Of a DNA stretch of 64,000 bases, positions 10,095 through 20,733 are shown piece after piece. How positions within the stretch are numbered: the first letter of the stretch is position 1; each line of letters starts with the position of its first letter. This DNA comes from Volutella citrinella (Eukaryota; Ascomycota; Sordariomycetes; Hypocreales; Nectriaceae). The stretch lies in assembly GCA_034401135.1 (NCBI GenBank), contig JAWZSP010000010.1, positions 496,001-560,000 of the forward strand, read 5' to 3'. A model generated the notes under the pieces. That model saw nothing but the letters and a program-made list of their open reading frames with translations, was not told where the DNA came from and ran no database searches. The position numbers and the translations under genes are program-made.

Positions 10095-11991
10095 CCAGAG
10101 CTGGAGCATGCAGGCAACTCGATTCGAAGGGCCAGGAAAGTGGTGGTGGCATACTCAGTCGATGCTCATCACTGTGCTGGATGGGAGACATAGTGTCAAT
10201 TTCGGGCAGTGGGAGAGACTCAATACTTTCAGCAGTACATAAATTTTGGTAGCACTTTTATGAGCGACCCGTTTGGGACGGAGGCTCCCCAGATCAGAGG
10301 CCTTGACGATGTCAATGTTAAACAGTGGTGACGAGATCACCAACCAAGGGGGAAAGCCACCCAAGCACACAACCTCCTCTTGACAGCTCACAAAATTACG
10401 AGAAAGCAATTGGCTGAGACCGCACAATTCAGTTGCGCGGATTACGCTCTTCTGATACTCCGTCGAAACGACTGTGACCGAAAGGTGAGCAGGTTGATGA
10501 AATTCAGACTGGAACATCCTCAAGTGCTATGCCCTAGGTACTTGACAATGAGGGGCAGATAAAAGAAGCAATTGTTGATTGCCGACAAATCCTGACTACA
10601 GCGGGATACGGCGGGAAAGTAGGGACACGGAAATGTCGGTATTGCTATATCCTAGCCCTAATGTATAGTCCCTATCGCTCCTTCGTTTCAAGGGCTTTAC
10701 GCTTCCAAGCCTCTACTTAAAATTTGTCTTGCTAGCATCAGCGGGTCCTACTGGCATTATTAGGATTCCATATTCGTTCATTGTTTCAGTATTGAAGCGA
10801 ATTGACAAAGGTTGATGACGCACCTTGTGTACCACAGTTGCCTTGTTTACACATTGCGCAGAGTCTCCCATCTGGTTCTCTTGGAAAAAAGCAGCTGTGA
10901 TTCAACGAGTGTTCGCATAGGCCATTTGCCATGTTGGTTTTACTTCAGGAGGATAGATTAAAGGTTAATGTTGCGGGAGCCTTGTCTAGGGTGGAGGGTG
11001 GAAGAGCAGTGAATGCTTGTTACTCGGGTTGGACGAGATGCATGTCTTTTTATCGTATTAATGCAATGCCGGGAGAGGGTCCTTTCCTACAGTGGATAGC
11101 TCATAGTATGGGTGCCTTCCTGCCGATTGGCCTCCCCTTCCGGAACGTGGCTACATCGTTTGACCTGTCTAAGCTGAAAGCAAGCGGGGCAGGGACACAT
11201 TATGGCACGCTGATGCAAGCCACTGATGTAACCTTTGGACTCCAAGTGTGATAAGGATGTGCTGCTGGAGAGGTGATTGGTGAGCAGGGAAGTTATCTGG
11301 ATATTGGCCTTATGCACCAAACTTGGAACGTAAAGTGCGCAATGCCTTCTCGGATACGACAATGTTGACTGCTGTGGATGTCGGCGTTGCCACCCCACCG
11401 TTTGTGCACGGCCTTGGTGGCGTTAATGGATGGATGATGCGCGCTGTGGGGGACAATATCCCTGTACCCCATTGCATTAGCTCGCGTCGGTGCATGCATA
11501 TCGCCGTTTGTGGTCAGGGCGGCATCCAGGGGCTGACTGATCTACCAGGGTAGACCATACGGCGTGGCTGTAGCATGGGGTGTGTTTTCTTCCAAGAGCG
11601 AAATGATGGGACTGCCAGGTTGGGGTTTGGCTTGTTTCCTCCTCGATGCCACGCTCCAGAGGGACAAGTCTCCCTGCAACAGGGCGGGCAAGACTTCATT
11701 CCAGACTTGGATTCTGCCCCCCAAACTGTCTTGTGACAACAACCGCGCAAATCCCAGAAGAATGGAACGCAAATAACGGGAAGTCCAAGAAGGCCGTCTG
11801 CTATTTGGGCGAACTGGTAAATGCTCCTTTGGCCAAGCATGCCAGTACACGCACTGCGGAGGTGCTTGAGCATTGAGGACCTGCACGGCAAAGAACCCTG
11901 GTCACCTCGCCAGCGGCAATAGTCAAAGTCGAGGACCACTGAAAATGTCAATGCCCTACCGACACAACCTGCCAGCAAGAATGACCTGATA
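10095..11991. other. no clear gene; probably decayed sequence
   Basis: Several frames of 70-150 codons overlap on both strands, none with a recognisable motif or consistent start. The ATG-started frame 10931-11251 (106 aa) is the most gene-like but matches nothing I know. The proximity of a mutated gene relic at 11992 suggests decayed coding DNA. Confidence 0.3.
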
Positions 11992-12205
11992 GACGACTTC
12001 TTCGCTCAGTACCCAGCCTTCCGGTATGACTGAAACGTGTAGTTCACGCATAAGTTCAACCGCATGGGTTGCCGCTTCGGTGGCTTGCCTCGTTCACGCA
12101 GTAGGAGCAGGCCCACGCAGCAACTTCTGCACAGCGCTGGTAAAGCAATTCAATACTGTCTACGGAACAGTCGAGGACAAGCTCGAGTCATAGTAGAGAC
12201 TGTAT
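11992..12205 (+). pseudogene. relic of a fungal C-terminal F-x-K/E-F-N-R domain, RIP-like decay
   Basis: Fragment of a domain found at the C-terminus of many fungal hypothetical proteins, with the usual pattern FFxxYxxFxY...EFNRL...QFNxxYG...LExWQxLC. Seen here: DDFFAQYPAFRYD, stop, NV, stop, FTHKFNRM, a frameshift, then LVKQFNTVYGTVEDKLES followed by TAG TAG RLY. The last part reads as E-S-W-Q-R-L-C if TGG became TAG, CAG became TAG and TGT became TAT, all G-to-A or C-to-T changes. The frame changes by one base between about 12066 and 12137. This is a dead gene piece; its function is unknown. Confidence 0.5.
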
Positions 12206-12806
12206 TGTTCCCTGCTATTAGGCTCTCCTAAAACTCTAAAGATGGCGCGGGTTGTTTGTAGACATTTTCTTGATTCGATCGCACAGCACCCTCCTCCCCA
12301 TCTGTGCACTTTCCCACCCATCTTACGGTAGAAACTAAGTCTCGCTGTTGCAGTGCGTGTGTAACACCCACGTGAATGTTATAGACCTTGTCGAGTGCCA
12401 CCGGATGGGCACGCAATTCAAAACGTGTGCTTCTCTCGAAGCGCTCATTGCCCGTGACGTGATAAATTTGGCCTGAGGAGGGGCTCGTCCTGTGAACCAT
12501 GTAGCACGATGTCGATACAAATTAGACATGAAAACCAGCAAACCGTAGCATCTATAAACCATGCCAAATTACTCGAAGTCACAATGAACTTGTTAAACCA
12601 ACAAGTCATCAATCGACACTAAACAACGAATGTGCCGCATGCCGTTGTAGCGAGCCTGTTTGAAGACTTTTCCATTAGCTAGACTGAAACAGCCACGGCC
12701 ATTAGTGATACCCAGTCTACGGAAACCCCGTTCGACGAAAGATAAATGATGTCAGTAGAATCGAGCTAGAGATATCTCCTTGGCCGCTTTTGGCCTTCTT
12801 GTGTGC
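12206..12806. other. no gene seen
   Basis: No supported coding region. The overlapping minus-strand frames at 12228-12562 are short and featureless. Confidence 0.35.
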
Positions 12807-12814
12807 CTATATAC
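12807..12814 (+). promoter_or_regulatory. TATA-like box of the secreted-peptide gene
   Basis: CTATATAC lies about 75 nt before ATG 12886, followed by a pyrimidine-containing leader with a repeated CATATCGCCTTCAA motif. The position fits a fungal core promoter. Confidence 0.45.
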
Positions 12815-12885
12815 CCCCTGAATCCCCCAGTAGCCCTAAGCTGCGGACAATCTGCTCATATCGCCTTCAACATATCGCCTTCAAC

Positions 12886-13140
12886 ATGCTCACTCCTGTG
12901 ATTATGCTTGCCCTTCTCTCAACAACATTTGCAGCCCCGGTCGTGAAGCAACCGATCGAACCTGAACCTACACTTATTTCGCGGCAAGCTGAGGCTCTTG
13001 GAAAGCTGGCAAGCGGTGCCTTCGACAGGGATCCTAGTCGAACCAATCCTCAGCCCACGGACACATCCACTAGCACTACTCCCAGTAATGGAAGTATGGA
13101 TACTACTCCCAGTAGTGGAAGTATGGGAGGAAGTCAGTAG
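12886..13140 (+). CDS. small secreted protein, 84 aa
   Basis: ATG 12886 opens a clear signal peptide (MLTPVIMLALLSTTFAAP) with cleavage expected near residue 17-19. The mature part has no Cys and becomes Ser/Thr/Pro-rich; near the end TTPSNGSMD and TTPSSGSMG form an imperfect tandem repeat. An upstream in-frame ATG-less extension exists, but the hydrophobic start decides the model. It could be a cell-wall peptide or a small effector-like secreted protein; nothing in it proves either. Confidence 0.6.
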   Translation: MLTPVIMLALLSTTFAAPVVKQPIEPEPTLISRQAEALGKLASGAFDRDPSRTNPQPTDTSTSTTPSNGSMDTTPSSGSMGGSQ

Positions 13141-13806
13141 TGTCCGAGATACAACAGCTGCTGATACAAAGGTATTGCGCCCGAGAGAGCTGGGAGGGGT
13201 TCCAATCGCTACATCTATAGCAAGGGGGTAAGGGGGAAATAAATTTAGCCCTCTAACGTATGGGAGCCATCTGCAAACAACCTAATTCTTATTAGATTAG
13301 TCTGTACTCACTTATATATGTCACGCCGGCTTTATGCAGTTTCTAAAGATTTACATATTGGGAACCTGTAACATCAAGTGCGCACAGGCTAGCCGTTGCG
13401 GATGGCCGAAAGAAACTGCACGTTGAGACCTAACAGCTCATGCTAGCCACGATCACCTTTCCATCTTGCCTTATTAAGGCTGTGCACTTCCAACTGCAAT
13501 TCTAGTAGGCTTGAGTATTTCTGAGGAGGCTACGATTTTCTTGGGAGAAGATGTACTTGATCGAAACCGGTCACGAGCTGGTCAAAACTTGTTCGTTCAA
13601 TTCAAGCTGTCTGTTAACTGGACTCGTGTTTATAGCCTGGTTGGATTGATTCTATAGAATCTGAACAGCAGTGGCAAAAGCTTCACCGCTCTGCCTTCAT
13701 CGATCTGGATCGAAGTGACGACTTGTTCACTGGGGTGGCTTCTCTGTACGATGCCACTTCCATTAGGTCCTGACATACAATTGTTGGAGCATTTTGAGAC
13801 TCACCA
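13141..13806. other. no gene seen
   Basis: Contains no frame I can support. It separates the secreted-peptide gene from the convergent 13807-14118 gene and so holds both 3' ends. Confidence 0.35.
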
Positions 13807-14118
13807 CTACCGTTGCCTTATGTTCTTGCAGTTGTCGCAGGTTTGGTGACCGGATATCGGTTTGAGGGGTTCGATGTTCTCACACCACTCGACTTCGTTG
13901 GTGTCGTCGGTGTCGTCGGTGTCGTCGGTGTCGTCGGTGTCGTCGGTGTCGTCGGTGTCGTCGGTCTCGTCGGTCTCGTTGGTGTCGCTGGTGTCATTGG
14001 TGTTATTGGTGTTATTGAGTAAAGATAGCTTCTGCGCACACATGGTTTTCACATCTGCAAAAGTGGTTGTCTCGTTGCATTCCTCGCATGTCTTTTTGAT
14101 AGTGAGTAGATTGCACAT
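13807..14118 (-). CDS. small Cys-rich protein with a (DDT)n tract, 103 aa
   Basis: ATG 14118 starts MCNLLTIKKTCEECNE. The N-terminal part has C-x7-C-x2-C plus a later Cys; the C-terminal part has WCEN and TCDNCKN. Such paired CxxC motifs at both ends of a short protein starting MC are common in fungal hypotheticals and may bind zinc. Between them lies an Asn/Asp/Glu/Thr tract of about 40 residues encoded by the 9-bp repeat at 13896-14018. A TATA-like ATAAATA (RC of 14181-14190) lies 63-72 nt upstream, supporting transcription of this strand. Function unknown. Confidence 0.5.
   Translation of the reverse strand: MCNLLTIKKTCEECNETTTFADVKTMCAQKLSLLNNTNNTNDTSDTNETDETDDTDDTDDTDDTDDTDDTDDTNEVEWCENIEPLKPISGHQTCDNCKNIRQR
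13896..14018. repeat. 9-bp tandem repeat (GGTGTCGTC)n
   Basis: About seven near-perfect GGTGTCGTC units, then about six decaying units with CTC, GTT, ATT or TTA changes. The unit is a multiple of three, so copy-number change keeps the minus-strand frame open and only alters the number of DDT/NDT triplets. Confidence 0.85.
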
Positions 14119-15354
14119 GGTGAGTGTTGCAGTCTTGAATAATGATGATGTAGCAAGAGGAAAACGGTTACAGAACGGACTATTTATGCTGGGCCCAAAA
14201 CTGGCGCCTCGGTGTCCGATAGGGGTGAAAGTGAACGTGTAGCAGGGCCTGAAGATTCGGCTCAGTCCTGGCCCACACTCTGTTCAGGCAGAGTCTGCCG
14301 ATATCGCCCTACCGACCCGATTTGAGCTGTGGCGGTCCACCGACCGGCAAAGGCTTCATTCAAGGCGCCCAGCCTATTGAAGAGCTCCACTTTCCTCCTG
14401 GACCGGGTTTCGGTGAGACTTGCCGACGCACACAGAAACCCTAGACCGTCCTCGGCGGGCCTTATTCAGCAGTGCGAGGACTTGCACGGGTGCGTAAAGA
14501 GCATTGCTAGAGGCTCCTGTAGCTCTTGTCCTACTGCTGTGGCCGTCGTAAAACCAGCCAAAGTGACGGGGACCCTGCTTTAGCGTTCATTTTCGAGCGC
14601 TGCCGATGGTGGATCTCAACCAAAAGAATGTGGCATTACTGGCCGGTGGGGTCGGGTAGGAGGAATGTTGTACTGTAGTTAGGTTCCATAATGAAAGTGG
14701 CCTTCAATACTAGAGGCGCCAACGGTCAGAATGGTGTTAAATTCTTCTCCGGCTTGGGAGGTTGACTCACGCCCGTGACTATTTTGGCCGTTGGGGGTTG
14801 CCACTAGCTGTCGCACCCTTGATGCCGTCATTGACACCCAGCTTCCGCTCCGCCAGTCACAATAACAGCGGCATTGTCGCGCGATCCCGTGGGAGACGAA
14901 GAAAAGGTAATGGACATCATTGTGTTGTTAAGGTTTGAGGCAGGCTGTGACGGTCTTCCGAGGCTGACATGAGCTTGGCCATCACAACTACCGAGCAACA
15001 CCGCGGGACTAGAAGGCACATGATGGTGCCCCAAGCCGTACATTCTGCACCCACAGCAAGCCAGGCCATGAGCATATGCTAGGATGCCATCTTGTCCGGA
15101 GCTGTAGCCCCTGGCGGGTTCACGATGTCTTGGTTTCTGATGCTAGTGCTCCGCCATAGCGACTCGTCTCAGCATGCTCCCACGGCCAAAACTGCCCGGG
15201 AGCATGGGCTAGCAAAATGTGAAGCTGGGCAAAGCTGTTGAGGGATTTTAATTGCGCGTGTATTCTGCGCGTCCACTCTTGGACAGCTACAGTAGTAATA
15301 TGTCCTGTTTATAAGAAATTGTGCCTAGACGATCACAAAACGCAGACTACAATA
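14119..15354. other. no gene seen
   Basis: The first 70 nt are the promoter of the minus-strand Cys-rich gene. The rest is GC-rich with short overlapping frames and no recognised motif; the frame of the following gene is open from 15238, but the signal peptide sets its start at 15355. Confidence 0.3.
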
Positions 15355-16065
15355 ATGTTTCTATTTCTTTTAGCGTGCCTATTCCCCAGTGCTTCTTGCT
15401 CACTTCTACCTGGGGATACTATCCATTTCACGATTCAGGTCCAGTCCCTTGTTGGGACAGGTGCTATTGAGTTTTTGGATTGGGAGCTCTCAACAAAATC
15501 TAGTCATGATGCAGAGCATACGGGCATTGTAGAACATATCGCCAGCAAGGACAAGCACACATTCCATTCTGATACCCTGGAGACAGTTTTGGGTGATGCT
15601 TCTACTATATCTAGTGCAACACTTTCTGATAGCTCCTATGAGACGGACTCTGTTTCGCTGACGAAATTCTTCTCACCGGCTAACCCTGACATTGCCAACA
15701 CACCTACCACCCCCACAGCATTGATTGAGAACTATTGGGACACTGATGCTGATAATGATTCAAATCCAAGCGAGCCCATAGTTCATGTTGTCGCGACAAG
15801 CACCTTGTTTGCCACCCACACACAAACCAAATCAACCGAGCGCACGGCAGCTCCAACGGATTCTCCGCATGCTCCAGATGCGAAAACGACCTCAAGAAAC
15901 TCAGAAGTAGAAACATTGGCCAGGGCACATTCGAATGGCTCATTTCACTTCACAGCAATGCCATCTATGATGTCCCCTTCAGCGTCTTCTGTTGCCGACC
16001 GTGGACCTCAGGCAGCGCTGCCAGTTATCTGTGCGATTGCACTCGCTTTTTTCACTTTTGTATAA
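15355..16065 (+). CDS. secreted Ser/Thr-rich protein with a GPI-type tail, 236 aa
   Basis: ATG 15355 gives a strong signal peptide (MFLFLLACLFPSASC). The mature region is rich in Ser, Thr and Asp with no catalytic motif. The last 16 residues (ALPVICAIALAFFTFV) form a hydrophobic tail after a polar spacer, the usual layout of a GPI-anchored wall or membrane protein. The candidate omega site would lie in the Ser/Ala-rich stretch just before. No known domain is seen, so an adhesin-like or wall role is only inferred. Confidence 0.6.
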   Translation: MFLFLLACLFPSASCSLLPGDTIHFTIQVQSLVGTGAIEFLDWELSTKSSHDAEHTGIVEHIASKDKHTFHSDTLETVLGDASTISSATLSDSSYETDSVSLTKFFSPANPDIANTPTTPTALIENYWDTDADNDSNPSEPIVHVVATSTLFATHTQTKSTERTAAPTDSPHAPDAKTTSRNSEVETLARAHSNGSFHFTAMPSMMSPSASSVADRGPQAALPVICAIALAFFTFV

Positions 16066-16540
16066 TTCTTCGTCAGATAACTTATGCAATGCATTTGTTT
16101 TTTGGCATGCCGAGCTACTGAATTACGTGTTCGACCGTTTCGTTACCGTCGATACTGCGATATAAATGCAGACAAGCTCTGGCTTCTGTCTTCAGTCTTT
16201 TTTGCGCCATCCAGCCTCCCAATCAGAGTCTACAGCTCTGTGCGTAACAACCTTCCGGGGTTCGGCGGCGTTATGGAAGTCACGTCAGTGTACGAATGGC
16301 CAAGGCGTTCTGGACACATCTTGCTTCATACTGGATTTGGGAGCACGAATAGGAAGTAAAAATAAATCACTATGTAAAGGCAGAAATTGGACTTGATCAT
16401 GGACTTTAAGGGGGTTGTGGTCACAGCAAATAGTGTCGTTGGTCACAACACTGCATCAGGAGAGTTGGCAATATTTAATAGCGACCATCTCTATCTCCTT
16501 TCTGAAACAATTCTTTCCCTCTGTACCTTTTAATAAGCAA
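16066..16540. other. intergenic stretch
   Basis: No supported gene. The frame of the next gene is open from 16415 with an ATG, but the ATG at 16541 precedes the polar conserved-looking part. Confidence 0.3.
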
Positions 16541-16864
16541 ATGGATTCCGAGCCGCGAGCCACCTCGAGTCTGTATTCAGATGAACATTTAGAGCAGGTA
16601 GATCCTTTTGATCTGGAGCATCTTATTCCTTCCTTACCCGCGCAAGCTATACCACAACATGGTCTGGACGGAGATGAGTTACACCGCGACATTGAAGCTC
16701 TTCGGGGTGTACTAGTCTGCCTGCAAAAAGATTGGTCAACCCTCTATCGGGCTCTGCGTAGCTCAGAAGCAATAGCGAACGAAATAGAAGTTGTCTGTAA
16801 TACAGCAAACCGCTTTTTAGAGTTGGAAAAAAACAGATGGCTGGCAAACTGCACTTCTTTCTGA
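16541..16864 (+). CDS. hypothetical small protein, 107 aa
   Basis: Not recognised. It starts MDSEPRATSSLYSDEHLEQV, is acidic at first (PFDLEHLIPSLP), and then has a Leu/Glu-rich helical part with heptad-like spacing (residues about 50-100). Size and composition resemble the proteins at 4290 and 5267. Confidence 0.4.
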   Translation: MDSEPRATSSLYSDEHLEQVDPFDLEHLIPSLPAQAIPQHGLDGDELHRDIEALRGVLVCLQKDWSTLYRALRSSEAIANEIEVVCNTANRFLELEKNRWLANCTSF

Positions 16865-17356
16865 CCTATCGATGCGTTTGTCTTGATTTCTGTAGAGTAA
16901 GGAACGCTGCACATCTGTATTTTATTATGCAAAGGATATTCTGACCAGCTGCGTTGAAGCATTTCACTTTACAGAACTTTGATTCCCCTGCTCCTGTATA
17001 TCTATTATAAATATATAGGCTTTATGTTAAGAGTGAAGGGAATGCACCCGGATTAATGACGCCATCCGGTCATATTGGGCAGTGTCCATATAGGGGCTTG
17101 CTCTGGCTGGTCATAATATCAGGTTCATCCGATAGTTACTAAACTTATCCCCTTTCAAATAGCCTCGTTTCCATAAACAACAGGGCCATATTCACTCTGT
17201 ATATCTCATGCATTTAAGAAATAGGTGCCAAGGATCGCATGCGGATCGCATGCGGAAGGTTCCAATAGCTTCTGTGGTGTTGTGGTGTCCAGGATAGACG
17301 GTGTCACATAGTGCCGGAGCCATTCCTGAGCTCCATTGCTGGCATGGGCTCGAATT
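16865..17356. other. no gene; short 11-bp tandem duplication
   Basis: No gene seen. GGATCGCATGC occurs twice in tandem at about 17232-17253. Confidence 0.4.
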
Positions 17357-17626
17357 TCACTCTATTTCTAGTGCATCCACATCCAGCCCAATCTCATCTA
17401 GTCGTTTCGTCAATTCTCGCAGCCTCATCGGTTTTGCTTCCATGCCAGATCTCAGCCCGACAAACACGGCCTCCTCACCTTGCTGGCAAGATTGAAGGAT
17501 GCTACTTGTGTAATTCCTATTATCGTCCAAATTAACAGTTGGAGAGCATAGACTGAACGGTTCCAGAGCCCGCTGATTTCCGACTGATGCTAGATACCTT
17601 ACATAGCGCAAAGGGACCCCTCCCAT
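17357..17626 (-). CDS. possible small protein, 89 aa
   Basis: ATG 17626 opens a frame ending in an amphipathic, Leu/Glu-rich tail (LRELTKRLDEIGLDVDALEI). No family is recognised. It may be a small gene or an exon; evidence is weak. Confidence 0.25.
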   Translation of the reverse strand: MGGVPLRYVRYLASVGNQRALEPFSLCSPTVNLDDNRNYTSSILQSCQQGEEAVFVGLRSGMEAKPMRLRELTKRLDEIGLDVDALEIE

Positions 17627-18083
17627 ACGTGCTTCCTTTTCTTTTGTGAAAGTCGGCCGTTGGAACCCACCGTGGCATATATATACGAGTTCATCAAGAG
17701 ATCCACGACTCTGAACGTATCATCCCAAGGAGTATGGTCCGTTGTTGTGTGCCTCTGCTAACAAAATCCGTCACATAGCCCAGGTGATCAGCCAGGAATG
17801 AGCCAAAAGTGGAAGAATTGGTGGGTAGTGGATATTAAGTGTAGGGTAGCTGTGTGCGCTGCCGCACCACGGCTGAAAAGATCTGTGTAGAACGTTCCCT
17901 GCCAAGGGCGCCCAAAATGGACAGGTGTACCTGAAAAGCCACGGGGAATCTTCCCGCTTGTCGTTAATCTGTGGCACGCGTACAGGGCGACCCAGCAGAC
18001 TGGGAGCAGTACCAATCTGAGTAACAACCGGGCCGGGGTCCGTCAGAGCGGACCGAATGTAAGCAACAACCAAGGCCGGGTGG
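17627..18083. other. no gene seen
   Basis: Lies 3' of the PDDEXK-like gene. Open minus-strand frames here lack motifs. Confidence 0.3.
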
Positions 18084-19686
18084 TTAGAGTACGTGAGTCT
18101 TGTACCATGGCCAGCAAATTGTAGTTGCCCAGTTCCTCAAGCGAACCACTCCAGCCATAGCCTGGAATGTCCGGCGTGCAGAATCAGTCGACCCAAAGAA
18201 GCTGCCTGTCCAGAGAGTCTACCCGCAAACCAACCAGTTAGTCGCTTCCAGCACGGGCGCCTTGTAAGAGGAGACTGACCGTCTTGCCATTTGCATACGT
18301 AGTGGCGACAAATCGCCAGGCGTGGCCGTGCACGGCGATGGCCGGAATAAAGGGCAACTCGGAGATTCCGTCGCCGGCGAGTTCCCTCAACGGCCGCCAC
18401 TGAGCGGCTTGCCATACGCCCATCTGCAGCTTGGCCCTTTGTTCGCCGTCGCCGCCCCTTTTGGTTTCCACGCTGACGGGAATTGGACAGGTGCGCAGCG
18501 GCGCAAAGTCGGTATGGTTGATGGACCCTCCGGCCAGACACAGGGCCCTGACGGACTCGCCAGCCATTGGCCCGTCGCTGCGGTCGTATTTCGGATCCAG
18601 GTGAAACACATAGCCAATCTGCTTGCCGGGGATATTCTTGATGCGATAGGGTGCGAGAATCTTGGCTGTTGTGCTATGGGGGAGGGACGAGTCAGCAGAT
18701 TCAGGTTCGATGGCGAGGCAAACCGTCTACTCACCAGGGAGTAAATCCATCCAACTGACGGCCACGTGGCCGTGAGCCGTAGAAAATAGCTTGAAGAAGA
18801 GGCGCATGAACCAGATTGTTCCATCCCGCCTCGTCCTGTTCCATGTCGTAGCAATCTTTGGCGTTGCCCATGATCTGTAACACTTGATCGAGGGTGATGT
18901 GACGCAAGTCATGAGTGTCTGCGGACGGGGTATCGGTGCCGCCTTGCTGGAAGACGGTGGGTGTGAAAAGGGAAAAGGCGGGGTCGGTTTCTTTTGCAGC
19001 GGATATTGCTTCCTGGAATATATGCAGTCAGTTGATCGGTAGCGTGGAGTCAGTAGGATTGCCGAGGTTCAACTCACCTGGAGATGCCCAGGGACTACGC
19101 CCTCGCCCTGTGCAACCCGCTCCATCTAGATGAAGAGATCTCTTATGGACAGGGGGAGATCGGGGTCCGTTACGTCGATCGATCTTGACTCGACGCCATC
19201 GGGGTGCAGCCCTAGAGTACTAAAGGCTTTGCTTGGAGATGACCGATGCGATGCCGAGTGGACGCTTCCATCAGGCAGGGTGCCATCGTGCGTACGAGAT
19301 GAAGCGGCGTCCGAGCCATCATCAAGTGAAGGTGTGGTATTTTGGAGACTCGCAGGCGCTCTCGGAGTCGCATCGTCGCCGAGGACCAGATCGAGCCGGC
19401 GCTTTTTAGGCGTCTGCGGAATGGGATTGTCGTTGTCGCTGTCTCCGGTGTTCATTGCATCGGCTTGGCCGTGGCGTACGCCAGGACCAGGTCGGCAAGA
19501 GTCGCGCTGCGAGAGAGACGGCGAGATGAGAAGCTCGCTGTGTCCGTAACGTCGCTTTTTGATTTGAGTCTGGGGCGCCGCCGCTGTCGCCGTCTGTGAT
19601 GGGTGCCAAGTCGCAGCCGGATCGTGATGGTCGGATACGGGTAGAGCGTCGAGCCAAGCAAGTATGCAATCTCCAGAGTCGGTCAT
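18084..19686 (-). pseudogene. PD-(D/E)XK nuclease-like domain protein with one internal stop
   Basis: Member of a large fungal family of PD-(D/E)XK nuclease-like proteins of unknown role, often found in accessory regions. Four exons join perfectly in phase: 19686-19078, 19012-18735, 18673-18280 and 18218-18084, giving 472 codons. Landmarks: start MTDSGDCILAWLDALP; a Ser/Arg-rich linker with TPKKRR; GHLQ before intron 1; GFTPCTTAKI across intron 2; INHTDFAPL and PVSVETKRG (the E-x-K half of the active site); ELPFIPAIAVHGHAW; and TLWTGSFFGSTDS at the end. The only defect is TAG at 19128-19126, between DLFI and MERVAQGEGVVPGHLQ; CAG to TAG would explain it. Otherwise splice sites and motifs are all preserved, so inactivation looks recent, or the stop may be read through or polymorphic. 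Confidence 0.85.
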
Positions 19687-19965
19687 AGTAGAGATGGGGT
19701 CGCCCAGCGCATATTGATGCCGCGTAGACGAAGCGTCGAGACAGAAGAGTTGGCGATGACGTTGCGTTGTCGATCGATGTGCATGGGCAGCAGTCGTGCA
19801 CGAAATGTGGCTGAATGTTGTGGGTTGGCAGGGTAACGTGGCTGAAACAGCCCGTCCAGCCACAGTGAAGCGCCACAGCGAAGTGCCACAGCGAAGCGCC
19901 ACAGGAGAGCCTCCACCAGCTTAGCTTTTTATTGGCTGCTGACGGGCGCTTAGAACGGCGCCCCC

Positions 19966-19998
19966 CACTACCCTGATGGCAGCGACCCCCTTGAAGAC
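19966..19998 (-). pseudogene. tiny relic matching the GMC oxidoreductase gene at 29.5 kb
   Basis: A 32-base stretch matches 29522-29553 with only two differences, both C/T. On the minus strand it reads FKGVAAI against FKGVAAV in the GMC gene. Chance identity of this length is very unlikely, so this is probably a shard of a related gene. No more of the gene is seen around it. Confidence 0.4.
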
Positions 19999-20733
19999 GG
20001 GCCGTATCTTGGCACCCGCGCTGCAAGTGACAATCGATATAGTTAACACGATGCGCGTCTCGTCATCTGGTCACAAAGCAGCGACAGAGCCTAGGTGCCA
20101 AGTCGTATGGCAAGAAGTGGCGAGGCTACAGCAAGTGGCAGGCCAGAGACCTAGGAGGGTGGAGATTCCGTATCCACGAGTTGTCGTGCGATCTCCAGCA
20201 ACTGCTAGTTCATGTCTTCACGTGTTTTCATGGACCACTAACCGCTAGCACCATCCTACCTCGCCGCACCCAACTGCAATCCTTGTTCGAGCTACTCCGC
20301 CTCCCCATAAAAAGCCCGAGTGCATGAACTGGGAGCTGTGATTTGCAACCATGGATCATCCTACATGCCTGCATCCTATGTGATGTCATGACGCCTACAT
20401 TGACTAAGAATCGCAAATTTCTTACGATGCTGGCCTTTGCACTGGATCAACCGTCGCTGAGCATATTGAGGGAACCCTGTGCCATGGGCGGGACAGCTAC
20501 TTACAGCGGTGAACTCCGATTGGCAATTTCTCCAAATTTAAAATTGTAGCTCACCCTGCGGGCCTGTGGCAAAGCATTCTTATCACCCGCCAAAGGTTCG
20601 AAATAAGTTAGGTCATGAGCTGGGTCGAGGATGTACATCAATGTAGGCCAGCCCATCTCCGTGATAATATAATTGCTAAAGCTCGCGCTCGGATGAGCGA
20701 TCGCACGTCTATCCATCAACCGACCGAGCCGAA
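19999..20733. other. no gene seen
   Basis: No supported coding region on either strand. The minus-strand frame at 20501-20821 opposes the next candidate gene and has no motif. Confidence 0.3.

Noticed and set aside
13813..14242. Plus-strand ORFs with long VVG or SVS repeats
   Set aside because: They are translations of the 9-bp repeat in other frames; the minus strand has the ATG, the Cys motifs and a TATA-like box.
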